A DNA stretch of 64,000 nucleotides from Ceratotherium simum simum (Eukaryota; Chordata; Mammalia; Perissodactyla; Rhinocerotidae), in NCBI RefSeq assembly GCF_000283155.1, contig NW_004454239.1, forward strand, positions 8,081,983 through 8,145,982, given 5' to 3'. Within the stretch, counting starts at the first letter, position 1; every line of letters starts with the position of its first letter. The notes beneath the pieces were generated by a model that was not told where the DNA came from, did no database searches, and worked only from the letters and a program-made list of their open reading frames with translations. Positions 33,771-45,564 of the stretch are shown one piece after another. The translations under genes and the position numbers were made by a program.

Positions 33771-34433
33771 GTGGAGGCTGCGGGACAGCAGACAGCCAGC
33801 CGGAGCTGTCCTGAAGCACGTGCTTCCCCACGCGGGTGACGGAATGCTCTGGTGACAGTGTGCAGGAGGGGATCGAAGGGACTCAGTGCGTATTCCTCCT
33901 TCTGAGGGGACCTTCTACACTGGCAGTGTTCCCACCGCCCAGTTCTTTCAGAAGCAGGGAGGTTAGACTCGAGCTACACCAGGCGCACCATAGTCACACC
34001 TTCCGGCTCAGATTGAGAAATAAAGGGCGCTGTTTACAGCCAAAGTGGTGTGGGGAAGACCAGTGTCATCAGGTAAGCCTCCAGATTGAGGGGGCACCGC
34101 GGCCATCTGTGAGTCCCACCTTCCTTTCCCCCACCTCACCTGAGGTCCTTACGCTTTCTGTGGTGGGAGAAGAAATGTTCCACCATGAGGAAAATATACA
34201 CTGGCCTTTATGAATGTTTAACATTTAGAAATAGCTAGAAAGCAGACAAAGGTGGTGAGGAAAGAGAAGAGTAATTAGGAGGTCAATTTGTCACGATCCT
34301 AACCCCGACAGTCCACAGAGTCAGAACCTGCTCTGCTCCGACGTTCTCCTGGCTGGCTGACATACCCCTTTGTAACCGGCATTGCTACCACGTGCAACAA
34401 CGTGGGGACACTGGTCTCAGGGAGGGGAGCCAT
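33771..34433. other. Unique DNA, nothing recognised
   Basis: No repeat family or exon signature is recognised. Confidence 0.4.
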
Positions 34434-34601
34434 CTGCCAGATGGAGTGAATAAAGTGCAGGACACCCAGTTTAGTTGGAATTTTAGATAAACAAAATAAT
34501 ATATAATTAAGACAAATTTTAGGTTGAGTATGTCCTATAAACTTACGTGTTGTTTCTCTGAAATTCAAATTTAACTGGGCACCCTGTGTTTTACCTGGCA
34601 G
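34434..34601. mobile_element. Palindromic MITE (non-autonomous DNA transposon remnant)
   Basis: The ends are CTGCCAG and CTGGCAG, a perfect 7-bp inverted pair. The left arm (CAGGACACCCAGTTTAG, then GATAAACAA) is the reverse complement of the right arm (TTGTTTCTCTGAAATTC, AACTGGGCACCCTG) apart from scattered substitutions. The element is about 168 bp and AT-rich in the centre. It resembles short palindromic mammalian MITEs (MER53-like), but the family is unconfirmed. Confidence 0.75.
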
Positions 34602-36214
34602 TTCTGGCCCAAGGTCCAAGTCACAGCGCCATGAACTGGCAACATCAGGACTTAAATCCACTCTCATATGGTTTTGACCTAAATTTCCTGCCCATTTCAT
34701 CACCAAACTACATCTCAGGACGACTCTTTCCATCCAAACTGGCGCTGTGGTGTGGAAAGCTCCCACATGCTGCGCCTGTTGGCTGAGCTCATCGTGGGAA
34801 CAGAGACAAGGTCTCAGATCACAGCACGGCTGCCAAACCAAGTTCCATACCGTCGTCTGGGGGTTTGGTGGAGCACAAATAACCTGCATCTATGCCACCA
34901 ACTAAGACGTGGCTCGTCCCGCAGCGGGAGGCAGCCAGGAGAGGGAGCGGCTTCGATGCAGGCTGGAGGCACGGGGGCAACGGCGTCCCCGCATCTCCAT
35001 CAGTGTCGGGGTAACCGGAGTCCCGGATCCGTGCGGCTGTCCTGCTCCGGGCGCCCTGCTTGAGTCACTTCCCACTCACCCACCCGTTGTCCTGCCCCAG
35101 TGTGCAAATCTGTATTTCTCTGCTGTCTTTCCCTTCAAACCACTCCAAACACCAGCCAATAAACTGTATGCATTAGTTTGGAGCACAAACAATATTTGTT
35201 TCTCCTTGTCCAAGCCAACCCAGCTCTTTTGGTTTTGATGGCATCCGCAAAGGATAAACTTCATACTAGAGCGATCTGTGGAGTTTCTCTCGCATTCTCT
35301 CTGATCTGTGGCTCCTTGCGGCTCAGGGAATTATACCCCGCTGGTCACATTTTCAACCAGTTAAGCAGGAGTCCTCCTCTAAAGGCTGGACTCCTGCCAG
35401 TGACTGTGTATACTTAAAGGCTGTAATTAGGGGCTGTCAGTCAGAAGTCCCATTACAGTCCTAGCTTTGAAGTTGGTACCTTGGACTCTTTAGCTCACAA
35501 CATGTTTCGAAATCTGACATTTGGATGCCTGGCTCAGGAAGAGTCTTACTTTTGTAGGCTCCGTCTTACAGCAGAAAATAGAGGGGGATTCCAGAGTTAG
35601 TCCATACACAGGCAGGGAAGAGCATTTTAAATGGAGGAACAGCCTAAGTCTTTTCCATGATCAGACATTTATCACATACCTACTGTGTCCCAAGCCCTGA
35701 GGATAGAGACACTGATGAAGAAGGAAGAGCCCTTGGCCAGAAGAATCTCACTGTCCACTGGAAGACGATGACCCGCAATGGGAGGAATTGCCACACCACA
35801 TGGCAAAGCATGAGCAGAGGAATGGAGGAATGTGATGCTTGGCGGTTCAGGAGAGGAGAGTGGCGTGGGGGTTGGAGCGCAGGGTTTGTGACCAGGGGAG
35901 GCTGTGGAGGGAGGTGGGGCCAGGTCTTGAGGGAGTTTGTGTGCTGGGCTAAGGGGCTGGGACTGTCCCGAAGCCAAGGGAGGAGGGCAGGTTCAGCATT
36001 GGGGTGGGTGGAAGAGTGACATACGTGTTCAGAGACTTGTGTTAGAAAAATCGTCCCCAAGTTCACAGCCTGGACTGTCTGACTGGTGACATCCAGGCCC
36101 CCTGTCAGCAGTGGGCAGTGGGGTTGAACAGGAGCAGGGGAGACAAGCCAGGAGGCGTCACAACAGTCCAGGGCAGAGGTGACAAACGACCACCTAGGAC
36201 TGAGCCCAGCTTGT
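34602..36214. other. Unique DNA: CpG-rich piece, candidate conserved element and old repeat trace
   Basis: CpGs cluster at about 34905-35060. From 35150 to 35430 there is a non-repetitive block with CCAATAAACTGTATGCATTA and CTGTAATTAGGGGCTGTCAG. About 35660-35720 (CACATACCTACTGTGTCCC, then AAGCCCTGAGGATAGAGAC) is a MIR/L2-like trace. No exon is recognised. Confidence 0.4.
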
Positions 36215-36640
36215 GGCATGCTTTGTTCAATGTCCAGCCACTGGTGATGGATAAACAAAATGTACTATAGCCACAGAATGGCGTGTTGTTCAACAGCAAC
36301 AACAGGAAAGAGTGAAACACTGACACATGCCGCAGCATGGACGAACCCTGAAAACATCATACTCCTTGCAAGAAGCGGGACGCAAAAGCCTGTGTATTGT
36401 ATGATCCCACTTATGTGAAATGTCCAGAGTAGGCAAATCTGTAGAGACAGAAAGTGGATTAGTGGTTGTCTAGGACTGGTGTTGGGGGGACAGAGGAATG
36501 AGGGGTGATGCTGATGGGCACAAGATTGCTTATCGGGGTGATGATTAGACTGGAATGGTTTCACAACTCTGTTTTTTACACTTTAAGTAAGTGAATGATA
36601 TGGAATCTAAGTTGTATCTCGATAAAGACATTTAAAAAGC
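36215..36640 (+). mobile_element. L1M LINE 3' end, sense, 5'-truncated
   Basis: GATGGATAAACAAAATGTAC, GACACATGCCGCAGCATGG, TATTGTATGATCCCACTTA, GTGAAATGTCCAGAGTAGGC, AGACAGAAAGTGGATTAGTG and ATCTCGATAAAGACATTTAA follow the 3' end of old L1M elements. This is the only clearly sense-strand L1 piece in the window. Confidence 0.9.
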
Positions 36641-37784
36641 AAATTGAATCATTTGCCAGCATTTAAAAATTATTGTATTTCACATAGAATATCCAGACAT
36701 TCACTTTATCTTAAAAGGAGAGAGAGAGAGAGAGAGATGAGAGAGATCTGATAACCCTGGCAGTCCTTGGCCTGGATCCCTATGTGACCACCATCAGTGG
36801 AACTGGTAGCAAGGGCTCTCTGGTTTACCACAGTCCCCACCACACCCTATTATCATCCCAGGACTGGCTCCCGTGGCTGTTTGAACTTGTGACTCCCTAG
36901 TTAAGGCAAGCATAAAAAATAAAATGTTTGGCATCAATATTTTGGTCCTACTTTGGGCCAAAGACAGTGGACAAGCTGCTGTGAACAAAACAAACAAAAG
37001 CCTTGCTCTTATAGGGCAACATGATGTAAAACCGGAATCAGTGGAAGGAGTTTGTTTCCACAAAGTAACCACCTGAGCAGTTTGAGCAGCTGTTCTACAT
37101 TCTAAGAACCAGAGCTCCTCTGTTCCTCTTCGCTGGTCTCTGCACACGCCGCCCTGCGGTGTTTTCAACCCTGATGAGGCACGTCTGAGCAAGGACTCGG
37201 AGGCCTCTGGGGATGTACTCCCCATCTTGTCAGAAGGAAGGACAAATAGGAAGGAATTCTCCAACTGCAGAGTTTGTGCCACGCCCCCTGTGAATACACA
37301 AGAATTCCGTGATAGGCTCTCGCTCTCTCTTTGCAGGCTGGGGGAAAGGGAGGTGGTGCTAACTAAGGAAAGAAAGGTAGCAAGTTAGAGGAACTCGCTT
37401 CCTAGGGCGTTCCTTCCACAGACGTTTACTGGGAGTCCGCTGTGTGCTAGCGTACTGGCGACCTCAGTCCAATCCAGTGCCCAGATAGGAGACTGGCGTC
37501 TGTCCTCCTCCCACCCTGGAGCACGCAGCAGTCTCCCCTCTCCCCTCTCCCTCTCTCCTTCAGTTCCTGCTTCCCTCCTTCCCTCCCCACCTCCATTCAT
37601 GCGGTCACTCAGCATCTAGCTAGTGCCCATCAGGGGCCAGGACTGTGAGAACTGCTGGAGAAATAATAGCGAACAAAACGAACAAGAATCCCTTCCTTTG
37701 TCAAATTTAAAGTCTGGGGGGGAAACCACAGTAATTAAGATAAATAAGCACATTATATAATACGTCAGACGATGATGAGAGTTT
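36641..37784. other. Unique and old DNA with a (GA)n run
   Basis: A (GA)n microsatellite lies at 36718-36746. Phrases such as 'gtgaacaaaacaaacaaaag' at about 36980-37000 and 'gcgaacaaaacgaacaagaa' at 37668-37688 are common in old mammalian repeats, and 'ttactgggagtccgctgtgt' at 37425 is MIR/L2-like. No gene is seen. Confidence 0.45.
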
Positions 37785-40048
37785 TTGTTACATATTTATT
37801 GAGATATAATTCCTGAAAATCTACCATTTAAAAATGTTCAATTCAGTGGTTTTTAGTATAATTACAAGATTGTGCAACCATCACCACTACTTAATTCTAG
37901 AACATTTTCATCATGCCCCAAAGAAATCCCATACCCACTATCAAGCAGTTCCCATTCCCTTCTGCCCTTGGCAGCCTCTAGTCTACTTTTTGTCTCTATG
38001 GATTTGCCTATTCTGGATAAGTGGGATCATACAATATTTATATTTTTGTCTCTGCCTTCTTTTACTTAGCATAATGTTTTCAAAGTTTCTCCATGTTGTA
38101 GCATGTCCGTAACTCATTCCTTTTTTATGGCTGAATAATATTCCATTGAATGGATATACTGCATTGTATTTATCCGTTCATCCATTGATGGGCATTTGGG
38201 TTGTTTCCACTTTATGGTGATTATAAATAATAACTTATGTGAACATTCATGTACAAGTTTTTGTGTGAACAGTTTTGGGATATATACCCAGGAGTGGAAT
38301 TGCTGGGTCATATGATAATTCTATGTTTAATATTTTGATGGACTGCCAAACTTTTCCAAAGTGACTGTACAATTTATCTCGCCACCTGCAATGTTTGAGG
38401 GCTCCAATCACTCCACAGCCTTGCCAACACTCGTTATTGTCTGTTTTTATGTATGTAGGTATCTATGTATTGCCATCCTAGTGGGTGTGAAGTGGTATTG
38501 TGTTTGGTTTTGACTTGTGTTTACATGTATTTATTGACCATTTGTATATCTTCTTTGGTGAAATGTCTATTAAAATCCTTTGACTATTTTTAAATTGGGT
38601 TTGTCTTTTTATTATTGCATTATAAGAGTTCTCTATACATTCTGGATAGACCCTGATCAGACAAAATTTCTCCCATTCCGTGGGTTGTCTTTTAACTTTC
38701 TTCATAGTGTCCTCTTTTAATGCAGGAAAGTTTTTAATTTTGATGAAGTCTGATTTATCTATTTTTTTCTCTGCTTGCGTTTTAGGTGTTATATCTAAGA
38801 AACTGTTGCCAAATCCAGGGTAATAAAGATTGGCAACTATGTTTCCCTCTAAGAATTCCACAGTTTTAGCTCTTACATACAGATTTGAATTAATTTTTGT
38901 ACATGGCATGAGTTAGGGGTCCAAATGCATTTTCTTTTGCATTTTGATATCCAGTTGTCTGAGCACAATTTGTTGAAAAGGTTATTCCTTGACAATTCTT
39001 TGAATTTTCTTGGCATCCTTGTTGACAATCAGTAGACTGTAGATGTGTGGGTTTATTCCTGGACTTGATTCTCGTCCACTGGTCTGTGTGTCTGTCCTTA
39101 TCCCAGCTCCACATTGTCTTGATTGATGGAGCTTGTAGTACGTTTTGAAATTGGAATGTGTGAGTACTCTCGCTGTGTTCTTCGTTTCCAAGATTGTTTG
39201 ACTATTCTGGGTCCCTTGTCTTCCTGTGTGAATTTTAGGCCAGTTTGTCAATTTCTGAAAAAAAAGAAAAGGAAAAAAAAAGCAGTTGGAATTTTGATAG
39301 AGATTGCTTTGGATCTGTAGATCAATTTGGGGAGTATTGCCTTCTTAACAGTATTAAGTCCTCCAATCCATGAATACACAATGTCTTTCTGTTTATTTGG
39401 GTCTTTTTTAACTTCTCTCAACTATGTTTTGTAGTTTTCAGTAAGACTTTTAGTCTTATTTTTTTTGTTAAATTTTTCCTAAGCATTTTATTCTTTCTGA
39501 TGCTATTATAAACAGAATTATTTTCCTAATATTGTTTTTGGATTGTTTATTGCTAGAGTATGGAAATACAACTGAATTTGTATATTTGTCTTGTACGCTG
39601 CAACCTTGCCTAATTAATTCAACTTGAATAGTTTGTGTCTGTGTGTATTCCTTAGGATTTTATATATATAAGAACATGTCACCTGTAAGTAGAGATCGTT
39701 TTAATTTTGCCTTTCCAATCTAGATGTCTTTTAGTGAATTTTCTTGCCTACTTGCTCTGACTAGAATCTCCAGCACAACGTTGAATACTTTTACAATGAT
39801 GCCCTTCATCAGGTTGAGGAAGTTCTGTTCTGTTCCTATTTTGTTGAGTATTTTTTATCATGAAATGGTGTTGGATTTTTGTCAAATGCTTTTTCTTTGT
39901 CTGTTGAGATGATCATGCAATTTTTACCTTTATTCTATTAATATGTTGTATTACATTGATTGGTTTTCCTGTGTTGAACCAAACACAACCCTGGGATAAA
40001 TCCCACTTATTCATGGGGTATAATTCTTTTCATGTGCTATTGAATTTT
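37785..40048 (-). mobile_element. Older L1M LINE, part 1 (3' UTR and 3' half of ORF2)
   Basis: Antisense reading starts at the 3' end (TTTATTGAGATATAATTCC, CAATTCAGTGGTTTTTAG) and runs through the C-terminal ORF2 block (YSAIKKE region at 38114-38311), then upstream into the RT domain. Decayed frames occur at 38478-38909 and 38982-39251. At 40048 it is interrupted by a younger L1 and continues in register at 43765. Confidence 0.9.
40032..40048. repeat. Left 17-bp target-site duplication of the nested L1
   Basis: ATGTGCTATTGAATTTT is identical to 43765-43781 and bounds the nested L1 exactly. Confidence 0.93.
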
Positions 40049-40523
40049 TTCCAGCTTTATTGAGATATTGTTGACATATAACATATGTAAGTTTAAGGTG
40101 TACAATGTGATGATTTGATACATGTATATATTGTGAAATGATTACCACAATAAGGTTAGTTAACACCTCAATCACCTTACGTGATTACAGTTATTTTTTT
40201 TGTGCTGAGAACTTCAAAGATCAATTCTCTTCACAATGTTTAAGTATACAATACAGTATTGTGAACTACAGTCACCGCACCGTACATTAGATTCCCAGAA
40301 CTTATTCATCTTATAACTGCAAGTTTGTACCCTTTAACCAACATTTCCCCATTGCCCTGGCAACCACTATTCTATTCTATGGTTCTATGAGTTTGACTTT
40401 TTTATATTCCACACACAAATGAGATCATGAAGTATTTGTCTTTCTCTGTCTGACTTATTTCGCTTTGCATAATGTTCCCAAGGTCAATCCATGTTGTCAC
40501 AAATGGCAGGATTTCCTTCTATT

Positions 40524-41290
40524 TTATGGTCGAATAATATTCCACTGTGTGTGTGTGCACGTGCACATGTGCGTCTGCGTGTGTGTGTGTGTTTTGTTGA
40601 TTGCTAGTTTCATACAATTGTGGTTGTAAAAGATACTTGGTGTGATTTCAATCTTTTTTCCTTTGCTAAGGCTTATTTTGTGATTTAACATATGATCTGT
40701 CCTGGAAAATGTTTCTTGTGTGCTTGAGAAGAATGTATATTCTGTTGCTGTTGGGTGGAATGTTCTGTATATGTCTGTTAGATCCATTTGGTTTAAGATA
40801 TAGCTCAAGTCCAATGTTTCCTTATTTATTTTCTGTCTGTATGGTCTATCCATTGTTGAAAGTGGGGGATTGAAGTCTCCTACTATTATTGTATTGTTGT
40901 CTATTTCTCCTTTCAGATCTGTTAGTATTTAATATATTTAGGTGCTCTGATGTTGGGTGCACATATATTTGCAGCTATACCTGCTTGATGAGTTGACCCC
41001 TTTATCATTACATAATGACCTCCCTTGTCTTGTTACCATTTTTGGCTTAAAGTCTATTTTGTCTGGTATAAGTATAGCTATCTCTGCTGTATTTTGTTTT
41101 ACATTTGCATGAAATATCTTTTTCCATTGCTTCTCTTTAAGCCTATGTGTGTCCTTAAAGCTGAAGTGAGTCTCTTGTAGGCAGCATACCGTTGGGTCTT
41201 ATTTTTTAATCCATTCAGCCACTCTATGCTTTTTGATTGACGAATTTAATCCCTTTACATTTAAGGTATTATTGGTAGGTAAAGACTTAC
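40524..41290 (-). pseudogene. L1 ORF2 remnant: endonuclease region joined to the C-terminus
   Basis: A 109-codon frame (40524-40853) starts in the endonuclease (MDRPYRQKINKETLDLSYI, then TEYTFFSS and RTDHMLNHK), passes through a His/Thr run coded by the TG microsatellite, and ends in QWNIIRP from the ORF2 C-terminal region. The RT and most of the C-terminal region are deleted. The N-terminal TLNVNG-like start lies near 41270. No enzymatic activity is possible. Confidence 0.88.
40545..40595 (+). repeat. (TG)n microsatellite at the deletion junction of the nested L1
   Basis: TGTGTGTGTGCAC, GTGCACATGTGCGTCTGCG and TGTGTGTGTGTG lie exactly where the reading jumps from the ORF2 C-terminus to the endonuclease domain. 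Confidence 0.85.
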
Positions 41291-42059
41291 TAATACCATC
41301 TTATTAATTATTTTCTTGTTGTTTTGTAGTTTCCTTGTTCCTTTCTTCCTCTCGGGTTGTCTTTGTGGATTGATGATTTTCTGTAGTGGTATGCTTTGAT
41401 TCCCTTCTCTTTATCTTTTGTGTTATCTACTGTCGATTTTTGCTTTGTGATACTCTGAGGCTTACAAAACATCAACACAAAAGTCTATTTTAAGCTGATA
41501 ACAACTTAACTTTGATTGCTTGCAAAAACTCTACTGCTTTACTCCTCCTCCCATAATTTATGTTTCTAACGTCATAATTTATCTCTTTTTATGTTGCGTA
41601 TCCATTAACAAATTATTATAGGTAAAATTGTTTTCAATACTTTTGGTTTTTAAACCTTTATACTAGAATTAAGTGATTAACACACTGCTATTTTACTGTA
41701 TTAGAGCATTCCGAATTTGGTTATATACGTACCTTTACCAGTATGTTTCATATTTTCATATGTTATCACATTACTATTAGCGTCCTTTCATGTCAGCTTG
41801 AAGAGCTCCTTTCAGCATTTCTTGTGAGGCAAGTCTAATGGTGATGAACTCCCTCAGCATTTCTTTGTCTGGGAAAGCCTTTATTTCCCCTTCATTTATT
41901 AAGGATGGCTTTGCTGGGTAAAATATACTTTGCTGGCAGGTTCTTTTCTTTCAGAACTTTGAATATATCATTACATTCTTTCCCAGCCTACGAGGTTTCT
42001 GCTGAGAAATCTGTGATAGCCTTATGGGGGTCCCTTTATATGTGAGACATTTTTTTCCC

Positions 42060-42470
42060 TTACTGCTGTTTAAAATTCTCTCTTTGCCTTTGATTTTAGA
42101 CAATTTTATTTTAATATGTCTTGGAAAAGATCACTTTAGATTAAACATTTTGGGGAGACCTATTAGATTCTTGAACTTGGATGTCTAAATCTCTACCAAG
42201 ACTTAGGAAGTTCTCTGCTATTATTTCTTTAAACAAGCTTTATGCTCCTTTTTCCCTCTCTTCTTGTTCTGGGATTCCAATAATATGCAGATTGTTTCTT
42301 TTAATGTTATTCCATAGTTCACATAATCTTTCTTCACTCTTTTTCATTCTTTTTTCTTTTAGCTCCTCTAACTGGATGATTTCAAATGATCTGTCTTCTA
42401 GTTCACTAATTCTTTCTTCTGTTTGGTTGAGTCTGTTGTTGAAGCTCCCTATTGAATTCTTCAATTAGCC
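42060..42470 (-). pseudogene. L1 ORF1 fragment
   Basis: The frame at 42240-42464 carries NQTEERISELEDR, LWNNIKRNN and IIGIPEQEEREKG, the end of the coiled coil and the start of the RNA-binding region of L1 ORF1p. Further C-terminal sequence (toward 42060) is frameshifted. Non-functional. Confidence 0.88.
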
Positions 42471-42879
42471 ATTGTATTCCACAACCCTAGGATTTCTGTT
42501 TATTTTTAATGGTTTATATTTCTTTGTTAAACTTCTCATTTTGTTCATGTGTTGTTTTCTTGATTTTATTTAGTTGTCACCTGTATTTTCTTGTAATTTC
42601 TGAATTTCCTTAAGAGAATTATTTTGAATTATTTGTCAGACAGTTCGTAGTTCTCCATTTCTTTATGATCCATTATTGGAGTTTGATTAGTTTCCTTTAA
42701 TGATGTTACATTTCCTTGATTATTCATTATCCTTGTGGCCTTGTGTTGGGGTCTGCACATTTGAGGAAGTAAGCACGTCTTCCAGCCTTTACAGACTGAC
42801 TTTAGCAGGCAAAGTCCTTCACCAGTCAGCCTGTCTAGAGATTCTGGATGGGCCATCTGGTTGTGTCCAGGGACTGGTT

Positions 42880-43764
42880 TGCTGTTGGAGTCCTTGAGTG
42901 GCCTGGTGCCAGGGTGGGTTAAAAGTCTGGATCCATGGTGGTCAGACTGGTGCTGGGCACAGCTGGGACCTTGGGTTTGTGGGTGTTACCTTGGAGCCTG
43001 GGTTCATGGGATCTGATTGGGAGCCTGGAGCCAAGGAAGCTGCCTGGAGCTGTGAGAGTCTGCTGGGGCTACTGAGCCACCTTAGGCTGCTACAGCTAGC
43101 AGGTACTGGGGTGAGACAGAAGCCTGGGTTCAAGGGAGACTAAGGGGAGCTTGGTGCCTTGGGATTTGCACAGGAGAGGGGGAGCCAGTAACTGCCAGAG
43201 TGATCTGGAGGCCTGGGTTTGCAGAAGCTGGCCAGAAGCCCTGCAGTGAAAGACATCTGGGGATGTGGGAGTTGCCTGTGGCCACTAGAGTAGGCAGGTA
43301 CTGGGGAGAGCTGAGGTCTGGATTCACAGAAGCCTACCAGGAGCCTGTTGCTAGTGATGCTACTTGGGGATACTGGCATGAAAAGACACTGGGGGTGCTG
43401 GGGGCCTGGATTCATGGGAGCCTGCAGGGAGCCATCTAGGGCCATAGGAGTCATCCTAGTGCTGGAGTGGGCTGGTGGGTCCTAAGTGAAATTTACTCTC
43501 CTTCTTCCACGGGGAAGGTGTCTCTCTCCATGCGGAGCTGCCCGGGCTAAGGGTAGGAGTAAAGGGGGTAGTATGAAGCTCTCTTTCCTACCCTCCTCAA
43601 TGTGTCTTTTCTTATTTCTGTACTTCATTCAGGTGCTGTAATCCCTCACCTGTAATCCTCGGCTCTTGTGAGGGAATTTTTGTGTACAGATAGTTGTTCA
43701 AATGAATGTTTTTGGGGGCGATTGAGTGGTAGAAATTCCTATGCCACCATTTGCCTTATGTCCT
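42880..43764 (-). promoter_or_regulatory. 5' UTR of the nested L1 with degenerate tandem units
   Basis: GCCTGGGTTCATGGGA-like words recur at 42925, 42996, 43122, 43211, 43316 and 43404, with spacings of 71-126 bp, together with GGTACTGGGG and GAGCCTG words. The unit structure differs from the monomers at 15772-16285, so this is a different L1 promoter lineage. Promoter function is inferred from position. Confidence 0.65.
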
Positions 43765-43781
43765 ATGTGCTATTGAATTTT
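43765..43781. repeat. Right 17-bp target-site duplication of the nested L1
   Basis: This is identical to 40032-40048. Confidence 0.93.
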
Positions 43782-44092
43782 GTTTGCTGATATTTTTTTT
43801 TGATAATTTTGCATCTCTATTCATAAGGGATAATTGTCTACAGTTTTCTTTTCTTATGATGTTCTTTGTCTGGTTTGGGTATCAGAGTAATTCTGGCCTC
43901 ATAGAACGAATTCAGAAGTGTTCCTTCCTTTTCAATTTTTGGAAGAGTTTTTGAAGGATTGATGTTAATTCTTTTACTGTTTTGCAGAATTGACCAGTAA
44001 AGCCATCTGATCGTGGGATTTTCTTTGTGGGAATATTTCTAATTACTAATTAAATCCCTTTGGTTCCTAGAGATATACTTGGGTTTTCTATT
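43765..44092 (-). mobile_element. Older L1M LINE, part 2 (RT region of ORF2)
   Basis: The sequence TTTGCTGATATTTTTTTTTG, then GCATCTCTATTCATAAGGG and ATCAGAGTAATTCTGGCCTC, continues the reading broken off at 40048 in the correct L1 order. It stops at the T-run of the next L1 at about 44093-44102. Confidence 0.88.
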
Positions 44093-45336
44093 TCTTTTTT
44101 TTAAAAATCATTTTATTGAGGTCACAGTGGCTTATAATATTGTGTAAATTTCAGGTGTACATTATTATATTTCAATTTCTGTATACACTGCATTGTGTTC
44201 ACTACCAATAGTGTAGTTTTTATCCATCACCATACATATGTGCCCCTTTACGCCTTTTGCCCCCTACCCCCACCCCTCTGGTAACCAACAATCTGTTTTT
44301 CTTATCTCTGTGTTTCTTTGCTTATCTTCCACATATGAATGAAGTCATATGGTAATTGTCTTTCTCTGTCTGACTTATTTCGCTTAGCATAATACCATCA
44401 AAGTCCATCCATGTTGTTGCAAATGGCAAGATTTCATCTTTTTATGACTAAGTAGTATTCCATTGTATATATATACCATGTCTTCTTTATCCATTCACCC
44501 ACTGATAGGCACTTAGGTTGCTTCCAAGTCTTGGCTATTGTGAATAATGCTGCAATGAACATGGGATGCATGTGTCTTTAAAAATTAGTGTTTCATGTTC
44601 TTTGGATAAATACGCAGAAGTGAAATGACTGGATTGTATGGTATTTCTATTTTTAATATTTGAGAAATCTTCATACTTGTTTCCATAATGGCTGTGCCAA
44701 TTTACATTCCCATCAGCAGCATATGAGGGTTCATTTTTCTCCACATCCTCTCCAGCACTTGTTATTTCTTGTCTTTTTAATAATGGCATTCTGACAGGTG
44801 TAAGGTGATATCCCATTGTAGTTTTGATTTGCATTTTCCTAATCATTAGTAATGTTGAACATCTTTTCATGTGCCTGTTGGCCATCTGTGGGTCTTCTTT
44901 GGAAAAATGTCTGTTCATATCCTCTGTCCATTTTTTGGTCAGGTTGTTTGTTTTCTTGTTGTTGAGTTGTATGAGTTCTTTATATATTTTGAATACTAAC
45001 CCCTTATTGGATATATGATTCACAAATATTTTCTCTCAGTTAGTGGGTTGTCTTTTCATTTTGTTGATGGTTTCCTTTGCTGTGCAGAAACTTTTCAGTT
45101 TGAGGCAGTCCCATTTGTTTATTTTTTCTTTTGTTTCCCTTGCCTGGTAATACATGATATTCAAAAAGATGCTGCTCAGACCAATGTCAAAGAGTGTACT
45201 GCCTATGTTTTCTTCTAGGAGTTTTATGGTTTCAGGTCTTACCTTTAAGTCTTTGTCAATTTTGAGTTAAATTTTGTGTATGGTGTATGATAATGGTCTA
45301 CTTTCATTCCTTTGCATGTGGCTGTCCAGTTTTCCG

Positions 45337-45345
45337 AACATCATT
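45337..45345. repeat. Left target-site duplication of the ERE
   Basis: AACATCATT matches 45556-45564. Confidence 0.8.
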
Positions 45346-45555
45346 CATTTTTTGTATTTTTATTTTTTTGTGTGAGGAAGATTGGCTCTGTGCTAACATC
45401 TGTGCCCATCTTCCTCTATTTTACATGTTGAATGCCTGCCACAGCATGGCTTGATGAGCAACGTGTAGGTTTGTGCCCAGAATCTGAACCTGTGAACCCC
45501 AGGCCGCCAAGGTGGAGTGCATGAACTGAACAACCACGCACCAGACCAGCCCCCC
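45346..45555 (-). mobile_element. ERE SINE inserted in the L1, antisense
   Basis: Reads antisense from a T-rich tail through GAGGAAGATTGGCTCTGTGC, TAACATCTGTGCCCATCTTC, CACAGCATGGCTTGATGAGC and GGCCGCCAAGGTGGAG to the head end ACCAGACCAGCCCCCC. The 9-bp duplication AACATCATT is perfect. The ERE postdates the host L1. Confidence 0.95.
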
Positions 45556-45564
45556 AACATCATT
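45556..45564. repeat. Right target-site duplication of the ERE
   Basis: AACATCATT is identical to 45337-45345. Confidence 0.8.

Larger units (their letters stand above)
40049..43764 (-). mobile_element. Younger L1 nested in the older L1M, with large ORF2 deletion
   Basis: The 3' end starts at 40049 (TTCCAGCTTTATTGAGATATT), followed by 3' UTR, the last part of ORF2, a jump to the endonuclease region, ORF1 and a 5' UTR ending near 43764. Perfect 17-bp duplications flank it and the host L1M is contiguous across the insertion. It is 3.72 kb instead of 6-7 kb because most of ORF2 is missing. Confidence 0.93.
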
